Assembly (NCBI RefSeq): GCF_003932495.1
Contig: NZ_QZMT01000001.1
Span: 265,915-329,914 of the forward strand
Length of the DNA stretch: 64,000 nt
Source: Guyparkeria sp. SCN-R1
Lineage (GTDB): Bacteria > Pseudomonadota > Gammaproteobacteria > Halothiobacillales > Halothiobacillaceae
Direction of reading: 5' to 3'
Below the pieces are notes generated by a model, which saw only the letters and a list, made by a program, of their open reading frames with translations, was not told the DNA's origin and ran no database searches. The position numbers and the translations under genes were made by a program. Shown in pieces: positions 19,435 to 30,053 of this stretch (positions are counted from its first letter, which is position 1; the number at the start of each line of letters is the position of its first letter).

Positions 19435-21264
19435 GTGATCGCCAATCTCCGTAATATCGCCATTATCGCCCACGTTGACCACGGCAAGACCACCCTGGTC
19501 GACCGTTTGCTGCAGCAATCCGGCACCCTCGATGCCCGCACCGACCACGGTGAACGGGTCATGGACTCCAACCAGATCGAGAAGGAGCGGGGCATCACGA
19601 TCCTGGCCAAGAACACGGCGATCAAGTGGCAGTCTCCCGAGGGTGAGGACTGGCGCATCAACATCGTCGACACGCCGGGACACGCCGACTTTGGCGGCGA
19701 GGTCGAGCGGGTCATGTCGATGGTCGACTCCGTGCTGCTGCTGGTCGACGCGGTCGACGGCCCGATGCCGCAGACGCGCTTCGTGACCCAGAAGGCCTTC
19801 GAGCACGACCTCAAGCCCATCGTGGTGATCAACAAGATCGATCGCCCGGGCGCACGTCCGGACTGGGTCATCAACGAGGTCTTCGACCTGTTCGATCGTC
19901 TGGGTGCCAGCGACGACCAACTCGATTTCCCGATTGTTTACGCCTCGGCGCTCAACGGCTATGCCGGTCTGAACGATGACGTCCGCGAGGGCGACATGAC
20001 CCCGCTGTTCGAAACGATCACCAAGCGCGTGCCGGCCCCGGACGTCGATCCGGACGGCCCGTTCCAGATGCAGGTCTCCAGCCTCGACTACAACTCCTAC
20101 GTCGGCGTGATCGGCGTCGGCCGGATCAAGCGTGGCCGGGTCAAGACCAACACCCAGGTCAAGATCGTCGGGCGCGAGGGCGAGGTCCGCAGTGGCCGCA
20201 TCCTGCAGATCATGGGCTTCCACGGCCTCGACCGTGTCGAGGTCGACACAGCCCAGGCTGGCGACATCATCGCCTTCTCCGGCGTCGACCCGCTCTACAT
20301 CTCCGACACGCTCTGCGATCCGGAAAACGTCGAGGCACTGCCGGCGCTCACCGTCGACGAGCCGACCGTCTCCATGACCTTCCAGGTCAACACCTCGCCG
20401 TTTGCCGGCCGTGAGGGCAAGTTCCTCACCAGTCGTCAGATCCGCGAACGTCTCGAGCGTGAGCTGGTGCACAACGTGGCACTGCGCGTCGAGCAGGGCG
20501 ACGATCCGGACAAGTTCCGCGTTTCCGGTCGCGGCGAGCTGCACCTGTCGGTGCTGATCGAGAACATGCGCCGCGAGGGCTACGAGCTGGGCGTTTCGCG
20601 CCCCGAGGTCATCGTCCGCGAGGTCGACGGCGAGAAGCAGGAACCCTACGAGCAGCTGGTCGTCGACATCGAGGAGCAGCACCAGGGTGGCGTGATGGAA
20701 AAGCTCGGCCTACGCCGTGGCGAGATGCGCAACATGGAACCCGATGGCCAGGGCCGCGTGCGTCTGGAGTTCATCATCCCGTCGCGCGGCCTGATCGGGT
20801 TCCGTACCGAGTTCCTGACCGCCACGCAGGGCAGCGGCCTGCTGTTCTCGGTCTTTGATCACTACGGCCCCTACCAGTCGGGCATGGTCGGTCAGCGCAA
20901 CAACGGCGTGCTGATTGCCTCCGATACCGGTAAGGCACTGGCCTATGCCCTGTACAACCTGCAGGATCGCGGTCGCCTGATGATCGGTCACAGTGACGAG
21001 GTATACGAAGGCCAGGTCGTGGGGATCCACGCCCGCGACAACGACCTGACCGTCAACGTCCTCAAGGGTAAGAAGCTGACCAACGTCCGTGCCGCCGGTA
21101 CCGACGAGGCGCTCACCCTGACCCCGCCGATTCGTTACACGCTTGAGCAGGCGCTGGAATTCATCGACGATGACGAACTGGTCGAGGTCACGCCCGAGTC
21201 GATCCGGATCCGCAAGAAGTACCTGACCGAGAACGAGCGCAAGCGCGCCAGCCGGGGTTCCTGA
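19435..21264 (+). CDS. typA: Translational GTPase TypA/BipA
   Basis: Ribosome-associated GTPase of the EF-G family needed for ribosome assembly and stress growth; about 609 residues. G1 motif AHVDHGKT (about 11-18), G2 with RGITI, G3 [11 protein letters not shown] and G4 [10 protein letters not shown] are all present. EF-G domain V and the TypA-specific C-terminal domain follow. The start is taken as GTG 19435 (giving [18 protein letters not shown]); the open frame to 19381 is rejected because the -10 element lies inside it. No strong ribosome site is visible. A single-gene transcription unit is likely. Confidence 0.94.
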   Translation: MIANLRNIAIIAHVDHGKTTLVDRLLQQSGTLDARTDHGERVMDSNQIEKERGITILAKNTAIKWQSPEGEDWRINIVDTPGHADFGGEVERVMSMVDSVLLLVDAVDGPMPQTRFVTQKAFEHDLKPIVVINKIDRPGARPDWVINEVFDLFDRLGASDDQLDFPIVYASALNGYAGLNDDVREGDMTPLFETITKRVPAPDVDPDGPFQMQVSSLDYNSYVGVIGVGRIKRGRVKTNTQVKIVGREGEVRSGRILQIMGFHGLDRVEVDTAQAGDIIAFSGVDPLYISDTLCDPENVEALPALTVDEPTVSMTFQVNTSPFAGREGKFLTSRQIRERLERELVHNVALRVEQGDDPDKFRVSGRGELHLSVLIENMRREGYELGVSRPEVIVREVDGEKQEPYEQLVVDIEEQHQGGVMEKLGLRRGEMRNMEPDGQGRVRLEFIIPSRGLIGFRTEFLTATQGSGLLFSVFDHYGPYQSGMVGQRNNGVLIASDTGKALAYALYNLQDRGRLMIGHSDEVYEGQVVGIHARDNDLTVNVLKGKKLTNVRAAGTDEALTLTPPIRYTLEQALEFIDDDELVEVTPESIRIRKKYLTENERKRASRGS

Positions 21265-21339
21265 TCGGGTTGCGGGAGCCGGCCGGCTCCACGGTGCGCC
21301 GCATTGAGCCGGAGTGCACCGCAGTGAGAGAGGCAAGCG

Positions 21340-22695
21340 ATGTTTGACAACCTTTCCAAGCGACTCGGTGGGCTGCTCGATGGTCTGAAGGGCCAGGGCC
21401 GCCTGACCGAGGACAACATCAAGGATGCCCTGCGCGAGGTGCGCATGGCGCTGCTGGAGGCCGACGTCGCCCTCCCGGTGGTGCGCGAGTTCATCAAGGA
21501 CGTGCGCGAGCGCGCCGTGGGCGCCGAGGTGGCCAAGAGCCTCCAGCCGGGGCAGGTGTTCGTCAAGATCGTCAACGACGAGCTGACTCGCCTGATGGGC
21601 TCGGAGAACGCCGAGCTGGACCTGGCTGCGCGTCCGCCAGCGGTGATCCTGATGGCCGGCCTGCAGGGCGCGGGCAAGACCACCACGGCAGGCAAGCTCG
21701 GCCGCTGGCTCAAGAACAACCAGAAGAAAAAGGTGCTGGTCGTCTCCGCGGACGTGTATCGCCCGGCGGCGATCGACCAGCTCGAGACGGTGGCCAAGCA
21801 GGTCGGCGTCGATTTCTTCCCGTCCTCGAGTGACCAGGATCCGGTCGAGATCGCGAAGGCCGCCCGCAAGGAGGCCGAGCTCAAGTTCTACGACGTGCTG
21901 ATCGTCGACACCGCCGGTCGCCTGCACGTCGACGAGGAGATGATGGGCGAGGTCGCCCGTATCCACGGCGCGGTCGATCCGATCGAGACGCTGTTCGTTG
22001 TCGACTCGATGACCGGCCAGGACGCGGCCAACACCGCGCAAGCCTTCCACGAGCAGTTGCCGTTGACCGGCGTGATCCTGACAAAGGCCGACGGTGATGC
22101 GCGGGGCGGGGCGGCGCTATCGGTGCGTCACGTCACCGGCAAGCCGATCAAGTTCCTTGGCGTGGGCGAGAAGCTCGATGCGCTCGAGCCATTTCACCCG
22201 GATCGGATCGCCTCGCGCATCCTCGGCATGGGCGATGTCGTCTCGCTGGTCGAGCAGGCGCAGGAAACCGTCGATGCCGACAAGGCCAAGGCACTTGCCG
22301 ACAAGGTGCGTTCGGGCAAGGGCTTCACGCTCGAGGACATGCGCGACCAGTTCAACCAGATGCTCAAGATGGGCGGCATGGGTGGGCTGATGGACAAGCT
22401 TCCCGGCATGGGTAAGCTCGGCGCCGATGCGCAGAAGCACATCGACGACAAGGACATCAAGCGCATGATCGCGATCATCGACTCGATGACGCCAGGCGAG
22501 CGTCAGCGGCCCGACATCATCAAGGGCTCGCGCAAGCGCCGGATCGCGAACGGTTCGGGCATGCAGGTTCAGGACGTCAATCGTCTGCTCAAGCAGTACC
22601 GCGACATGCGCGACATGATGAAGAAGCTTTCCGGTGGCGGCATGAAGAAGATGATGCGCTCCATGAAAGGGCGCATGCCGGGCTTGCCGTTCTGA
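21340..22695 (+). CDS. ffh: Signal recognition particle protein Ffh
   Basis: GTPase that binds 4.5S RNA and hydrophobic signal sequences and delivers ribosomes to FtsY. The 451-residue protein has an N domain (1-85), then a G domain with the P-loop GLQGAGKTTT, DVYRPAAIDQL, DTAGR and TKADGDARGG motifs. A methionine-rich M domain (about 300-451) contains the SGxxxxDVNRLLKQ RNA-binding helix. It follows typA by 75 bp; a GGAGCCGG palindrome at 21279-21294 in the gap lacks a T-tract and is not called a terminator. Confidence 0.97.
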   Translation: MFDNLSKRLGGLLDGLKGQGRLTEDNIKDALREVRMALLEADVALPVVREFIKDVRERAVGAEVAKSLQPGQVFVKIVNDELTRLMGSENAELDLAARPPAVILMAGLQGAGKTTTAGKLGRWLKNNQKKKVLVVSADVYRPAAIDQLETVAKQVGVDFFPSSSDQDPVEIAKAARKEAELKFYDVLIVDTAGRLHVDEEMMGEVARIHGAVDPIETLFVVDSMTGQDAANTAQAFHEQLPLTGVILTKADGDARGGAALSVRHVTGKPIKFLGVGEKLDALEPFHPDRIASRILGMGDVVSLVEQAQETVDADKAKALADKVRSGKGFTLEDMRDQFNQMLKMGGMGGLMDKLPGMGKLGADAQKHIDDKDIKRMIAIIDSMTPGERQRPDIIKGSRKRRIANGSGMQVQDVNRLLKQYRDMRDMMKKLSGGGMKKMMRSMKGRMPGLPF

Positions 22696-22724
22696 CAGCG
22701 GGTGCTGGAACCGAGCGGTGCGCT

Positions 22725-22752
22725 TTGGGCGTGCGTTCGGCTCCGGTATACT
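22725..22752 (+). promoter_or_regulatory. Promoter of tRNA-Leu
   Basis: TTGGGC (22725-22730), 16-bp spacer, TATACT (22747-22752), placed about 50 bp before the mature tRNA 5' end. A GC-rich discriminator (GCCCGG) follows the -10, typical of stringently controlled stable-RNA promoters. Confidence 0.75.
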
Positions 22753-22804
22753 GCCCGGCTTTGATCGTCGGAAACTCGGCATTGTTGCCATGGTTTCCTA
22801 GCCA

Positions 22805-22889
22805 GCGAGAGTGGCGGAATTGGTAGACGCACTGGTTTTAGGTACCAGCGCCTGACGGCGTGAGAGTTCGAGTCTCTCCTCTCGCACCA
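22805..22889 (+). tRNA. tRNA-Leu (anticodon UAG)
   Basis: 85-nt class II tRNA with encoded CCA. Acceptor GCGAGAG pairs with CTCTCGC. The anticodon stem CTGGT/ACCAG encloses the loop TTTAGGT, with anticodon TAG. There is a long variable arm, and the T arm AGAGTTCGAGTCTCT follows. Downstream, an 11-bp CGTCCTGCCAC/GTGGCGGGACG hairpin (about 22902-22925) and a later T-rich stretch precede tig; they may aid 3' processing or weak termination. Confidence 0.97.
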
Positions 22890-22969
22890 GACCCGATAGG
22901 CGTCCTGCCACCCGTGGCGGGACGATCGACATCCAGACATTTGTTTTCTTTTTTTGAGGTATCGCATCC

Positions 22970-24262
22970 ATGCAGGTTGAATTGCAGCCGGCCGAAGGCC
23001 TGACCCGTCGCCTGGCGATCGAGGTCCCCGCCAACGAGATCGACGAGCAGGTCGAGAAGCGTCTCAAGGACATGCGCGGCCGCGCCCGCATCGACGGCTT
23101 CCGTCCGGGCAAGGCGCCGCTGTCGGTCATCCGGATGCAGTACGCCGGCCGGGTCCGCGACGACGTCATTGGCGACGTCATGGGCCAGAGCTTCCAGAAG
23201 GCCGTCGAGGAAAACGACCTGCGCGTTGCCGGGCAGCCGAGCATCGAGTCGATCGAGAACAACAAGGCGGGCGAGCCGCTGAAGTTCACCGCAGCGGTCG
23301 AGGTCTACCCTGAGATCGAGCTGGGTGACCTGTCCAAGCTCAAGGTCGAGACCCTGACCAGTGAAGTGGCCGAGGAAGACGTCGACGAGATGATCGACAC
23401 CCTGCGCAAGCAGAACGCGGACTGGAAGAAGGTCCGTCACAAGGCGCGCAAGGGCGAGAAGGTCACCATCAATTTTGTCGGCAAGATCGACGGTGAGGCC
23501 TTCGAGGGCGGCTCGGCCGAAGGCGTCGAGGTGATTCTGGGCGAAGGGCAGATGTTGCCGGACTTCGAGAAGGGCCTGAAGGGGATCAAGCCGGGCGAGC
23601 CGGTCACCATCGAGGTGAACTTCCCCGAGGAATACCAGGCCGAGCACTTGGCCGGCAAGACCGCCGAGTTCGAGATCGAGGCCACCCAGGTCGAAGAGCA
23701 GGTGCTGCCTGAGGTCGACGACGAGTTCGCCAAGAAGTTCGGTGCCGACTCGGCAGACAAGCTGCGCGAAGACGTGCGCGACAACATGGAGCGTGAACTC
23801 AAGCAGACCATCCGTCGTCGCAACAAGGACCGCACCATCGAGGCACTGACCGAGTCGCTTGAGTTCGACGTCCCTTCGACGCTGATTGACGACGAGTCGG
23901 TGTCGATGCGCGACCAGTTCGTCCGCAACCAGATGCCGCAGGCGGATGCCTCCAAGCTCGACCCGACGCTCTTCCGCGAGCAGGCTGAAAAGCGCGTTCG
24001 CATGGGTCTGGTGATCATGGAAGTGGTCAAGGAAGCTGATCTCAAGCCGGAAGACGAGCGCGTTGACGACTTCATCAACGAGATCGCCGCGGCCTACGAC
24101 GAGCCGGAGCAGGTGGTGGCCCACTACAAGGGCGATCATCAGATGATGAGCAATGCTCGTACCGTGGTCCTTGAAGAACAGGCGGTCGAGCATATCCTTG
24201 GCAAGGCCAAGGTCAGCGAGAAGAAGGTTCCCTTCAAGGAACTGATGAACCCGCAAGGCTGA
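22970..24262 (+). CDS. tig: Trigger factor (peptidyl-prolyl isomerase chaperone)
   Basis: Ribosome-bound chaperone that meets nascent chains at the exit tunnel; 430 residues. The N-terminal ribosome-binding domain contains the GFRPGKAP signature (about residues 43-50). A central FKBP-type isomerase domain (about 160-245) with INFVGKIDG and a helical C-terminal chaperone domain follow. The order tig-clpP-clpX-lon-hupB-ppiD is fully conserved here, a proteostasis block of separately regulated genes. A GGCCGCC/GGCGGCC hairpin (24299-24317) separates it from clpP. Confidence 0.97.
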   Translation: MQVELQPAEGLTRRLAIEVPANEIDEQVEKRLKDMRGRARIDGFRPGKAPLSVIRMQYAGRVRDDVIGDVMGQSFQKAVEENDLRVAGQPSIESIENNKAGEPLKFTAAVEVYPEIELGDLSKLKVETLTSEVAEEDVDEMIDTLRKQNADWKKVRHKARKGEKVTINFVGKIDGEAFEGGSAEGVEVILGEGQMLPDFEKGLKGIKPGEPVTIEVNFPEEYQAEHLAGKTAEFEIEATQVEEQVLPEVDDEFAKKFGADSADKLREDVRDNMERELKQTIRRRNKDRTIEALTESLEFDVPSTLIDDESVSMRDQFVRNQMPQADASKLDPTLFREQAEKRVRMGLVIMEVVKEADLKPEDERVDDFINEIAAAYDEPEQVVAHYKGDHQMMSNARTVVLEEQAVEHILGKAKVSEKKVPFKELMNPQG

Positions 24263-24341
24263 GTTCCGGCCGAGTCGTTCGAAAGCTGACTGGAATCTGG
24301 CCGCCCTCGAGGCGGCCGAACCGTTTATACCGAGGTGATGA

Positions 24342-24989
24342 ATGAAAGAGGCGTTTGAAAGCCACCATGGCGGCCAACCGGAAATGAATGCCCTGGTGCC
24401 GATGGTCGTCGAGCAGAGCTCCCGGGGCGAGCGCGCCTACGACATCTACTCGCGCCTGCTCAAGGAACGGGTGATCTTCGTCGTCGGTCCGATCGAGGAC
24501 CAGATGGCCAACCTGATCGTCGCTCAGCTGCTGTTCCTCGAGTCGGAGAATCCGGACAAGGACATCCACCTCTACATCAACTCGCCCGGTGGCGTGGTGA
24601 CCGCCGGCATGGCGATCTACGACACCATGCAGTTCATCAAGCCGGACGTCTCGACCCTGTGTATCGGCCAGGCGGCCAGCATGGGTTCGTTCCTGCTCGC
24701 CGGCGGGGCGGAAGGCAAGCGCTACGCGCTGCCCAACTCGCGCATCATGATCCACCAGCCGCTGGGCGGCTTCCAGGGTCAGGCCTCGGACATCAAGATC
24801 CACGCCGAGGAGATCATCAAGCTGCGTGAGCGCCTGAACGGCATCCTGTCGCACCACACCGGTCAGAGCCTCGAGCAGCTCGAGCGCGATACCGATCGTG
24901 ACAACTTCATGACGGCTGACCAGGCTTGCGACTACAATCTGGTCGACAAGGTGCTTACCAGCCGTCGGAAGGCCGGCAAGGCGGATTGA
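24342..24989 (+). CDS. clpP: ATP-dependent Clp protease proteolytic subunit
   Basis: Serine peptidase that forms the double-heptamer chamber used by ClpX and ClpA, both encoded in this window. The 215-residue protein includes a short N-terminal propeptide. The catalytic triad is Ser113 (GQAASMGS), His138 ([10 protein letters not shown]) and Asp187 ([10 protein letters not shown]), with the same spacing as E. coli ClpP. The ribosome site GAGGTGATGA sits 6-7 bases before ATG 24342. clpX follows 115 bp later. Confidence 0.97.
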   Translation: MKEAFESHHGGQPEMNALVPMVVEQSSRGERAYDIYSRLLKERVIFVVGPIEDQMANLIVAQLLFLESENPDKDIHLYINSPGGVVTAGMAIYDTMQFIKPDVSTLCIGQAASMGSFLLAGGAEGKRYALPNSRIMIHQPLGGFQGQASDIKIHAEEIIKLRERLNGILSHHTGQSLEQLERDTDRDNFMTADQACDYNLVDKVLTSRRKAGKAD

Positions 24990-25104
24990 TCCAGACTAAT
25001 CAAGGCCGTCTGCGACCGCTTGCCGGCGGCGACCCCATTCAGTCGATCGGCCGAGCCGGGTAACGCTCGGCCGCATCGACCCACGAGGTTCGACGAGAAC
25101 AGCC

Positions 25105-26433
25105 ATGGCTGAGAAGACGAAAGACACGCAGGATCTGATCTGCTCGTTCTGCGGCAAGAGCCAGGACGAGGTCAAGAAACTGATCGCTGGTCCGAACATC
25201 TACATTTGCGACGAGTGCGTTGAGCTCTGCAACGACATTCTGCGCGAAGAAGTGGAAGCCGAGGGCGAGAATGGTCCGGAGCGCCTTCCGACCCCGCACG
25301 AGTTGGTCGCCGCACTTGACGAGTACGTGATTGGCCAGATGACCGCCAAACGCGCGTTGGCGGTGGCGGTATACAACCATTACAAGCGCCTGAACCTGTT
25401 CGGTGAACGTCGCCGTGAGTCCGAGGATGACGACGTCGAGTTGTCGAAGTCGAACATCCTGTTGATCGGCCCGACCGGCTCGGGCAAGACCCTGCTGGCC
25501 CAGACCCTGGCCCGCGTGCTGGATGTGCCGTTCACCATCGCCGATGCGACCACGCTGACCGAGGCGGGCTACGTCGGCGAAGACGTCGAGAACATCCTGC
25601 AGAAACTGCTGCAGCGTTGCGACTACGACGTGGAGAAGGCCCAGCACGGCATCATCTACATCGATGAGATCGACAAGATCACCCGCAAGTCGGAAAACCC
25701 GTCGATCACCCGCGACGTTTCCGGCGAGGGTGTGCAGCAGGCCTTGCTGAAGATGATCGAGGGCACCACTGCCTCGGTGCCGCCGCAGGGTGGGCGCAAG
25801 CACCCACAGCAGGAGTTCGTCCAGATTGACACCAGCAACATGCTGTTCATCGTGGGCGGGGCCTTTGCCGGTCTGGAGAAGATCATTCGCCAGCGCGTCG
25901 AGAAGGGCGGCATCGGCTTTTCGGCCGAAGTGAAGTCCGAGCTTGACCAGAAGGCCACCGACGAGCTGATGACGCAGATTGAATCGGAAGACCTGACCCG
26001 CTTCGGCCTGATCCCCGAGTTTATCGGCCGTCTGCCCGTGATCGCTACGCTCACGGAGCTCGACGAGGACGCGCTGATCCGCATCCTGACTGAGCCGAAG
26101 AACGCGCTGACCAAGCAGTACGAGCGTCTGTTCGAGATGGAGGACGTCGAGCTCGAATTCCGCGAGGACGCACTGCGCGAGATCGCGAAGAAGGCCATCC
26201 GGCGGCACACTGGCGCGCGTGGCCTGCGTACGATTATGGAGCACATCCTGCTCGACACGATGTACGAGGTGCCGTCACTGTCCAACGTCGAGAAGGTCGT
26301 GGTTGACGGCGCGGTGGTTCGCGCCGAGTCCGAGCCTTACCTCGTCTACGGCAAGACAGGGTCGGGCACCAAGCCCGACGCTGATGCCGACGAGACGGCC
26401 CCCGAGCACGACAAGGCCTCCTCGGATCGCTGA
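25105..26433 (+). CDS. clpX: ATP-dependent Clp protease ATP-binding subunit ClpX
   Basis: AAA+ unfoldase partner of ClpP; 442 residues. The N-terminal zinc-binding domain has Cys13, Cys16, Cys35 and Cys38. Walker A GPTGSGKT, Walker B IYIDEIDK, the pore loop GYVGEDVE and the ClpP-docking IGF loop (GGIGFSAEV) are all present. It ends with an acidic, Ala/Asp-rich tail. The gene is followed by a good intrinsic terminator, so lon is separately transcribed. Confidence 0.97.
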   Translation: MAEKTKDTQDLICSFCGKSQDEVKKLIAGPNIYICDECVELCNDILREEVEAEGENGPERLPTPHELVAALDEYVIGQMTAKRALAVAVYNHYKRLNLFGERRRESEDDDVELSKSNILLIGPTGSGKTLLAQTLARVLDVPFTIADATTLTEAGYVGEDVENILQKLLQRCDYDVEKAQHGIIYIDEIDKITRKSENPSITRDVSGEGVQQALLKMIEGTTASVPPQGGRKHPQQEFVQIDTSNMLFIVGGAFAGLEKIIRQRVEKGGIGFSAEVKSELDQKATDELMTQIESEDLTRFGLIPEFIGRLPVIATLTELDEDALIRILTEPKNALTKQYERLFEMEDVELEFREDALREIAKKAIRRHTGARGLRTIMEHILLDTMYEVPSLSNVEKVVVDGAVVRAESEPYLVYGKTGSGTKPDADADETAPEHDKASSDR

Positions 26434-26462
26434 TCCGATGGTTGTCCTTGTCGCATGTCCTG

Positions 26463-26488
26463 CACCCCGGCTTGTCCGGGGTGTTTTC
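26463..26488 (+). terminator. Intrinsic terminator after clpX
   Basis: 8-bp GC-rich stem CACCCCGG / CCGGGGTG (26463-26470 and 26476-26483), loop CTTGT, then TTTT. Confidence 0.9.
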
Positions 26489-26539
26489 GTATGCGCGCGA
26501 GATTGTGCTCAGGATGGGGCGGTTTCCTGACAGGGCGCG

Positions 26540-26567
26540 CTTGAAAAGCTATTCTCCGGTCATACGT
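26540..26567 (+). promoter_or_regulatory. Possible heat-shock (sigma-32-like) promoter element of lon
   Basis: CTTGAAA at 26540-26546 matches the sigma-32 -35 consensus exactly, 115 bp before lon. The expected CCCCAT-type -10 is only poorly matched (GGTCAT near 26559), so the call is tentative. lon is heat-shock controlled in E. coli. Confidence 0.35.
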
Positions 26568-26660
26568 TCCGGGGACGTCCCATTGACTTCCGACCGCGTG
26601 TTTTGACGCGACCGATCATCCGAATACACCGCCATCACGGCGCTACAGGTATACCCCTAT

Positions 26661-29096
26661 ATGAGTCACAGCGAACAATCCTCTGCCGTCATCTCGGGCT
26701 CGCCGCGTCAGGTCGACGTGCTGCCACTGCGCGATGTCGTCGTCTACCCGCATATGGTGATCCCGCTGTTCGTTGGGCGGCCGAAATCGGTCGCCGCCCT
26801 CGACGAGGCGGTCAAGGGCAGCAAGCAGCTCTTGCTGGTCGCGCAGAAGGACGCCGAGAACGACGATCCAGGTGTCGGTGACCTGCACGGCGTAGGCACG
26901 CTCGCCTCGATCCTGCAGTTGCACAAGCTTCCCGACGGCACCATCAAGGTGTTGGTCGAGGGCATCGAACGGGTGGAGCTCGACCGCGTGCATGAACTCG
27001 ACGGGCATCTGACCGCTGAGGTTCACTCGATTGAGTCCACCTCGGAGACCGATGAGCGCGAGGTCGAGCTCGAGGCCCGCGCGCTGCTCAACCAGTTCGA
27101 GAGCTACGTGAAGCTGAACAAGAAAACCCCGCCTGAGGTGCTGACCTCGCTGTCGGGCATCGATGACGTTTCGCGCCTGGCCGATACCATTGCCGCGCAC
27201 ATGGCCTTAGGGTTGGAAGAAAAGCAGGCGATCCTCGAGACCATCGACCTGCATCAGCGCATCGAGCGCCTGATGATGTTGATCGAGTCAGAAATCGACA
27301 CGCTGCAGGTCGAACGCCGCATCCGTGGCCGCGTCAAGCAGCAGATGGAGAAGAGCCAGCGCGAGTACTACCTCAATGAACAGATGAAGGCGATCCAGAA
27401 GGAACTGGGCGATCTGGAGGACGGTGGCAACGAGCTCGACGATCTCGAGAACAAGATCGAGAAGGCCGGCATGACCAAGGAGGCCCGCGAGAAGGCGAAA
27501 TCCGAGCTCAACAAGCTCAAGATGATGTCGCCGATGTCCGCTGAGGCCTCGGTGGTCCGCAGCTATCTCGATTGGATGGTCGCGGTGCCGTGGAAAAAGC
27601 GCACACGCATCAAGCACGATCTCGAGGCGGCCGAGGCCGTGCTCGAGGCCGATCACTTCGGCCTGGAAAAGGTGAAGGAGCGGATCATCGAGTACCTCGC
27701 GGTCCAGACCCGCGTGCGCAAGATGGCCGGTCCGATCCTGTGTCTCGTTGGCCCTCCTGGCGTGGGGAAGACGTCGCTGGGCCAGTCGATCGCCAAGGCC
27801 ACCAACCGCAAGTTCGGTCGCATCGCCCTGGGCGGCGTGCGTGACGACGCCGAGATCCGCGGTCACCGTCGCACCTATGTCGGCGCACTGCCGGGCCGGA
27901 TCGTGCAGGCGCTCTCGAAGGTCGGCACCAAGAACCCGCTGATCCTGCTCGACGAGATCGACAAGATGGCCTCCGACTTCCGCGGTGACCCGGCCGCGGC
28001 CATGCTCGAGGTGCTCGATCCCGAGCAGAACAAGGCATTCGCCGATCACTACATGGACGTCGACATCGACCTGTCCGAGGTGATGTTCGTCTGCACGGCG
28101 AACAGCTACAACATTCCGGGACCGTTGCTCGACCGGATGGAGACCATCCGCATCGCCGGCTACACCGAGGACGAGAAGACCGAGATCGCCAAACGCTACC
28201 TGCTGCCCAAGCAGATCAAGGCCAACGGCCTGAAGGAAGGCGAGCTCAAGGTCAGCGACAACGCCATCCGCGACATCATCCGCCACTACACCCGCGAGGC
28301 GGGCGTGCGGAACCTCGAGCGCGAACTGGCGAAGATCTGCCGCAAGGTGGTGCGCGAGCTGATCACAGCCAAGGACAAGAAGGGGGTCTCGGTCACGCCG
28401 AAGAACCTCGACAAGTACCTGGGTGTGCAGCGTTTCGACTTTGGTCGCGCCGAAGAGACCGATCAGGTGGGTCAGGTCACGGGGCTGGCCTGGACCGAGG
28501 TGGGCGGCGACCTGCTGACCATCGAGGCGACCACGGTGCCGGGCAAGGGCAACCTCAAGTACACGGGCAAGCTCGGCGAGGTGATGCAGGAGTCCATCCA
28601 GGCCGCGCTCACGGTCGTGCGCGCCCGTGCCGATACGCTGGGCATCGACCCGGACTTCAACCAGAAGAGCGACATTCACGTGCACGTGCCGGAAGGCGCG
28701 ACACCGAAGGATGGCCCGTCGGCGGGCAGTGCGATGTGCACCGCGATCGTCTCGGCCCTGACCGGCATCCCGGTCAAGGCGTCGGTCGGCATGACCGGCG
28801 AGATCACTCTGCGCGGCGAGGTCTTGCCCATCGGTGGCCTCAAGGAAAAGCTCCTCGCGGCACAGCGTGGCGGCATCGAGACGGTGTTGATTCCCGAGCA
28901 GAATCGCAAGGATCTCGCCGAAATTCCCGACCAGATCAAGAAGAAACTCGACATTCGCCCGGTTCGCTGGATAGACCAGGTGCTCGAGGCGGCGCTCGTG
29001 CGAATGCCGATGCCCAACGAGACCACGCCGTCCGGCGACGTGGGCTTGATCGAGAAGAAAAAGCGCGGCGGCAAGGGCAAGAACCTGGCGCACTAA
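26661..29096 (+). CDS. lon: ATP-dependent protease Lon
   Basis: Homo-oligomeric AAA+ protease degrading misfolded and regulatory proteins. The 811-residue protein has the N-terminal LON substrate domain (about 18-205) and a coiled helical region. The AAA+ module contains Walker [10 protein letters not shown] and Walker B ILLDEIDK. In the C-terminal protease domain the catalytic dyad is Ser687 (KDGPSAGS) and Lys730 ([10 protein letters not shown]), the same 43-residue spacing as E. coli. The tail is Lys/Gly-rich. The ribosome site before ATG 26661 is weak. It is bounded by terminators on both sides, so it is a single-gene unit. Confidence 0.97.
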   Translation: MSHSEQSSAVISGSPRQVDVLPLRDVVVYPHMVIPLFVGRPKSVAALDEAVKGSKQLLLVAQKDAENDDPGVGDLHGVGTLASILQLHKLPDGTIKVLVEGIERVELDRVHELDGHLTAEVHSIESTSETDEREVELEARALLNQFESYVKLNKKTPPEVLTSLSGIDDVSRLADTIAAHMALGLEEKQAILETIDLHQRIERLMMLIESEIDTLQVERRIRGRVKQQMEKSQREYYLNEQMKAIQKELGDLEDGGNELDDLENKIEKAGMTKEAREKAKSELNKLKMMSPMSAEASVVRSYLDWMVAVPWKKRTRIKHDLEAAEAVLEADHFGLEKVKERIIEYLAVQTRVRKMAGPILCLVGPPGVGKTSLGQSIAKATNRKFGRIALGGVRDDAEIRGHRRTYVGALPGRIVQALSKVGTKNPLILLDEIDKMASDFRGDPAAAMLEVLDPEQNKAFADHYMDVDIDLSEVMFVCTANSYNIPGPLLDRMETIRIAGYTEDEKTEIAKRYLLPKQIKANGLKEGELKVSDNAIRDIIRHYTREAGVRNLERELAKICRKVVRELITAKDKKGVSVTPKNLDKYLGVQRFDFGRAEETDQVGQVTGLAWTEVGGDLLTIEATTVPGKGNLKYTGKLGEVMQESIQAALTVVRARADTLGIDPDFNQKSDIHVHVPEGATPKDGPSAGSAMCTAIVSALTGIPVKASVGMTGEITLRGEVLPIGGLKEKLLAAQRGGIETVLIPEQNRKDLAEIPDQIKKKLDIRPVRWIDQVLEAALVRMPMPNETTPSGDVGLIEKKKRGGKGKNLAH

Positions 29097-29182
29097 GTCA
29101 GGCAACGGCCCGTGCCGGCGCGTCGTCGGTCGGGTTTGCGAACCGGTCCGCGTCCGGGTTAGGCGTCCCGTCGTGCAAGAAA

Positions 29183-29222
29183 ACCACACCGCCCCTCCAA
29201 AAACGGAGGGGCGGTTTGTTTG
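29183..29222 (+). terminator. Intrinsic terminator after lon
   Basis: Perfect 11-bp stem ACCGCCCCTCC / GGAGGGGCGGT (29188-29198 and 29205-29215), loop AAAAAC, then TTTGTTT. It lies about 90 bp past the lon stop. Confidence 0.92.
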
Positions 29223-29319
29223 CGGGGCCTTGCGACGTTCGCTGGGTTGCCGGGTGGATTCAGCGGTTTGCCTCGCTACCCGTCGCGCCAGAATGCGCGC
29301 TGCGAGGGCAATTTGCGTG

Positions 29320-29349
29320 TTGACACGCCGAAGGTCGCACTTGTATAAC
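29320..29349 (+). promoter_or_regulatory. Promoter of hupB
   Basis: Consensus -35 TTGACA (29320-29325), 18-bp spacer, -10 TATAAC (29344-29349), about 105 bp before the hupB start. It is among the best sigma-70-type promoters in the window, fitting an abundant nucleoid protein. The interval 29097-29455 otherwise holds only the lon terminator. Confidence 0.8.
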
Positions 29350-29455
29350 TGTTTTCGCTGTTTCCGTGCGGTGGCCAGCTGCGCCGCGTCCTGACGCTGA
29401 CGCGCGGTGAGCCGGGACCCGAACAGACATTTTTTTCACCAAGGGATGACAAGGT

Positions 29456-29728
29456 ATGAACAAATCTGAACTGATCGATGCGATGGCCGACAACGCTGGT
29501 ATTTCCAAGTCAGCGGCCGCGAGTGCCCTGGATGGCTTCATCGATGCCGTTGGTGGCGCGCTGAAGAAAGGCGATCAGGTCACGCTGGTTGGCTTTGGTA
29601 CTTTCCTGGTTCGCGAACGTGAGGCCCGGACCGGCCGCAACCCGCGCACCGGTGAGACGATCAACATCAAGGCATCCAAGCTGCCGTCTTTCAAGGCAGG
29701 CAAGGGCCTCAAGGACGCGGTCAACTGA
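29456..29728 (+). CDS. hupB: DNA-binding protein HU-beta
   Basis: Nucleoid-associated DNA-bending protein, 90 residues, HU/IHF fold. The N-terminal [11 protein letters not shown] helix, GFGTF turn and GRNPRTGE beta-arm are all present; the closing [11 protein letters not shown] is HU-type rather than IHF-type. It follows lon as in E. coli and precedes ppiD. A strong promoter lies upstream and a terminator downstream, indicating an independent, highly expressed unit. It is the second HU/IHF-family gene in this window after ihfB. Confidence 0.96.
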   Translation: MNKSELIDAMADNAGISKSAAASALDGFIDAVGGALKKGDQVTLVGFGTFLVREREARTGRNPRTGETINIKASKLPSFKAGKGLKDAVN

Positions 29729-29786
29729 TCGATCCGAACGGGATATATACGGGATGCGGGCCGGAATGACGGCCCGACACCCGACG

Positions 29787-29816
29787 AGAAGGGGCGGCAA
29801 CGCCCCTTTCTTTTTG
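29787..29816 (+). terminator. Intrinsic terminator after hupB
   Basis: Stem AAGGGGCG / CGCCCCTT (29789-29796 and 29801-29808), GCAA tetraloop, then TCTTTTT. The GNRA-type loop makes a stable hairpin. Confidence 0.93.
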
Positions 29817-30053
29817 CCTGGCGCATGGGCAGGCACGGACGTGGGATGGAGATCCCGCCCGAAAACCTGGCGGCCGTCGGTCGACCGAACGCCGGGCTTG
29901 CCCGAGTCCGATTCCCCTGAGATAAGCGGTGGCATGGGTTGGCGGCGTCGCCCCTGCTATCATGCGGCTCGATTTGCGCCGATCATCGGGCCGTCGGATT
30001 GACGGCCGCGCCCCACACCACCAAGACAGACCCGAAGCGGGAGTGACGTAGAC
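29817..30053 (+). promoter_or_regulatory. Intergenic region with weak ppiD promoter
   Basis: No gene is seen between the hupB terminator and ppiD. A -10-like TATCAT lies at 29958-29963 with a poor -35 (TGGGTT 17 bp upstream). A GGGAG ribosome site sits 10 bases before ppiD ATG 30054. Confidence 0.35.

Noticed and set aside
21279..21294. GGAGCCGGCCGGCTCC palindrome after typA as a terminator.
   Set aside because: No T-tract follows on either strand, and a perfect palindrome without a loop is unlikely to fold as a terminator.
22899..22960. Hairpin and T-rich stretch after tRNA-Leu as an intrinsic terminator.
   Set aside because: The T-run begins about 25 bases after the stem, too far for intrinsic termination; left unassigned.
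22569..22967. Minus-strand open frames across tRNA-Leu, encoding sequences like EERLELSRR.
   Set aside because: These are the familiar false ORFs generated by reading a tRNA gene in reverse.
27288..29189. 633-codon minus-strand open frame opposite lon.
   Set aside because: Antisense shadow; lon on the plus strand has all catalytic motifs, and the shadow has no start signal or domain.
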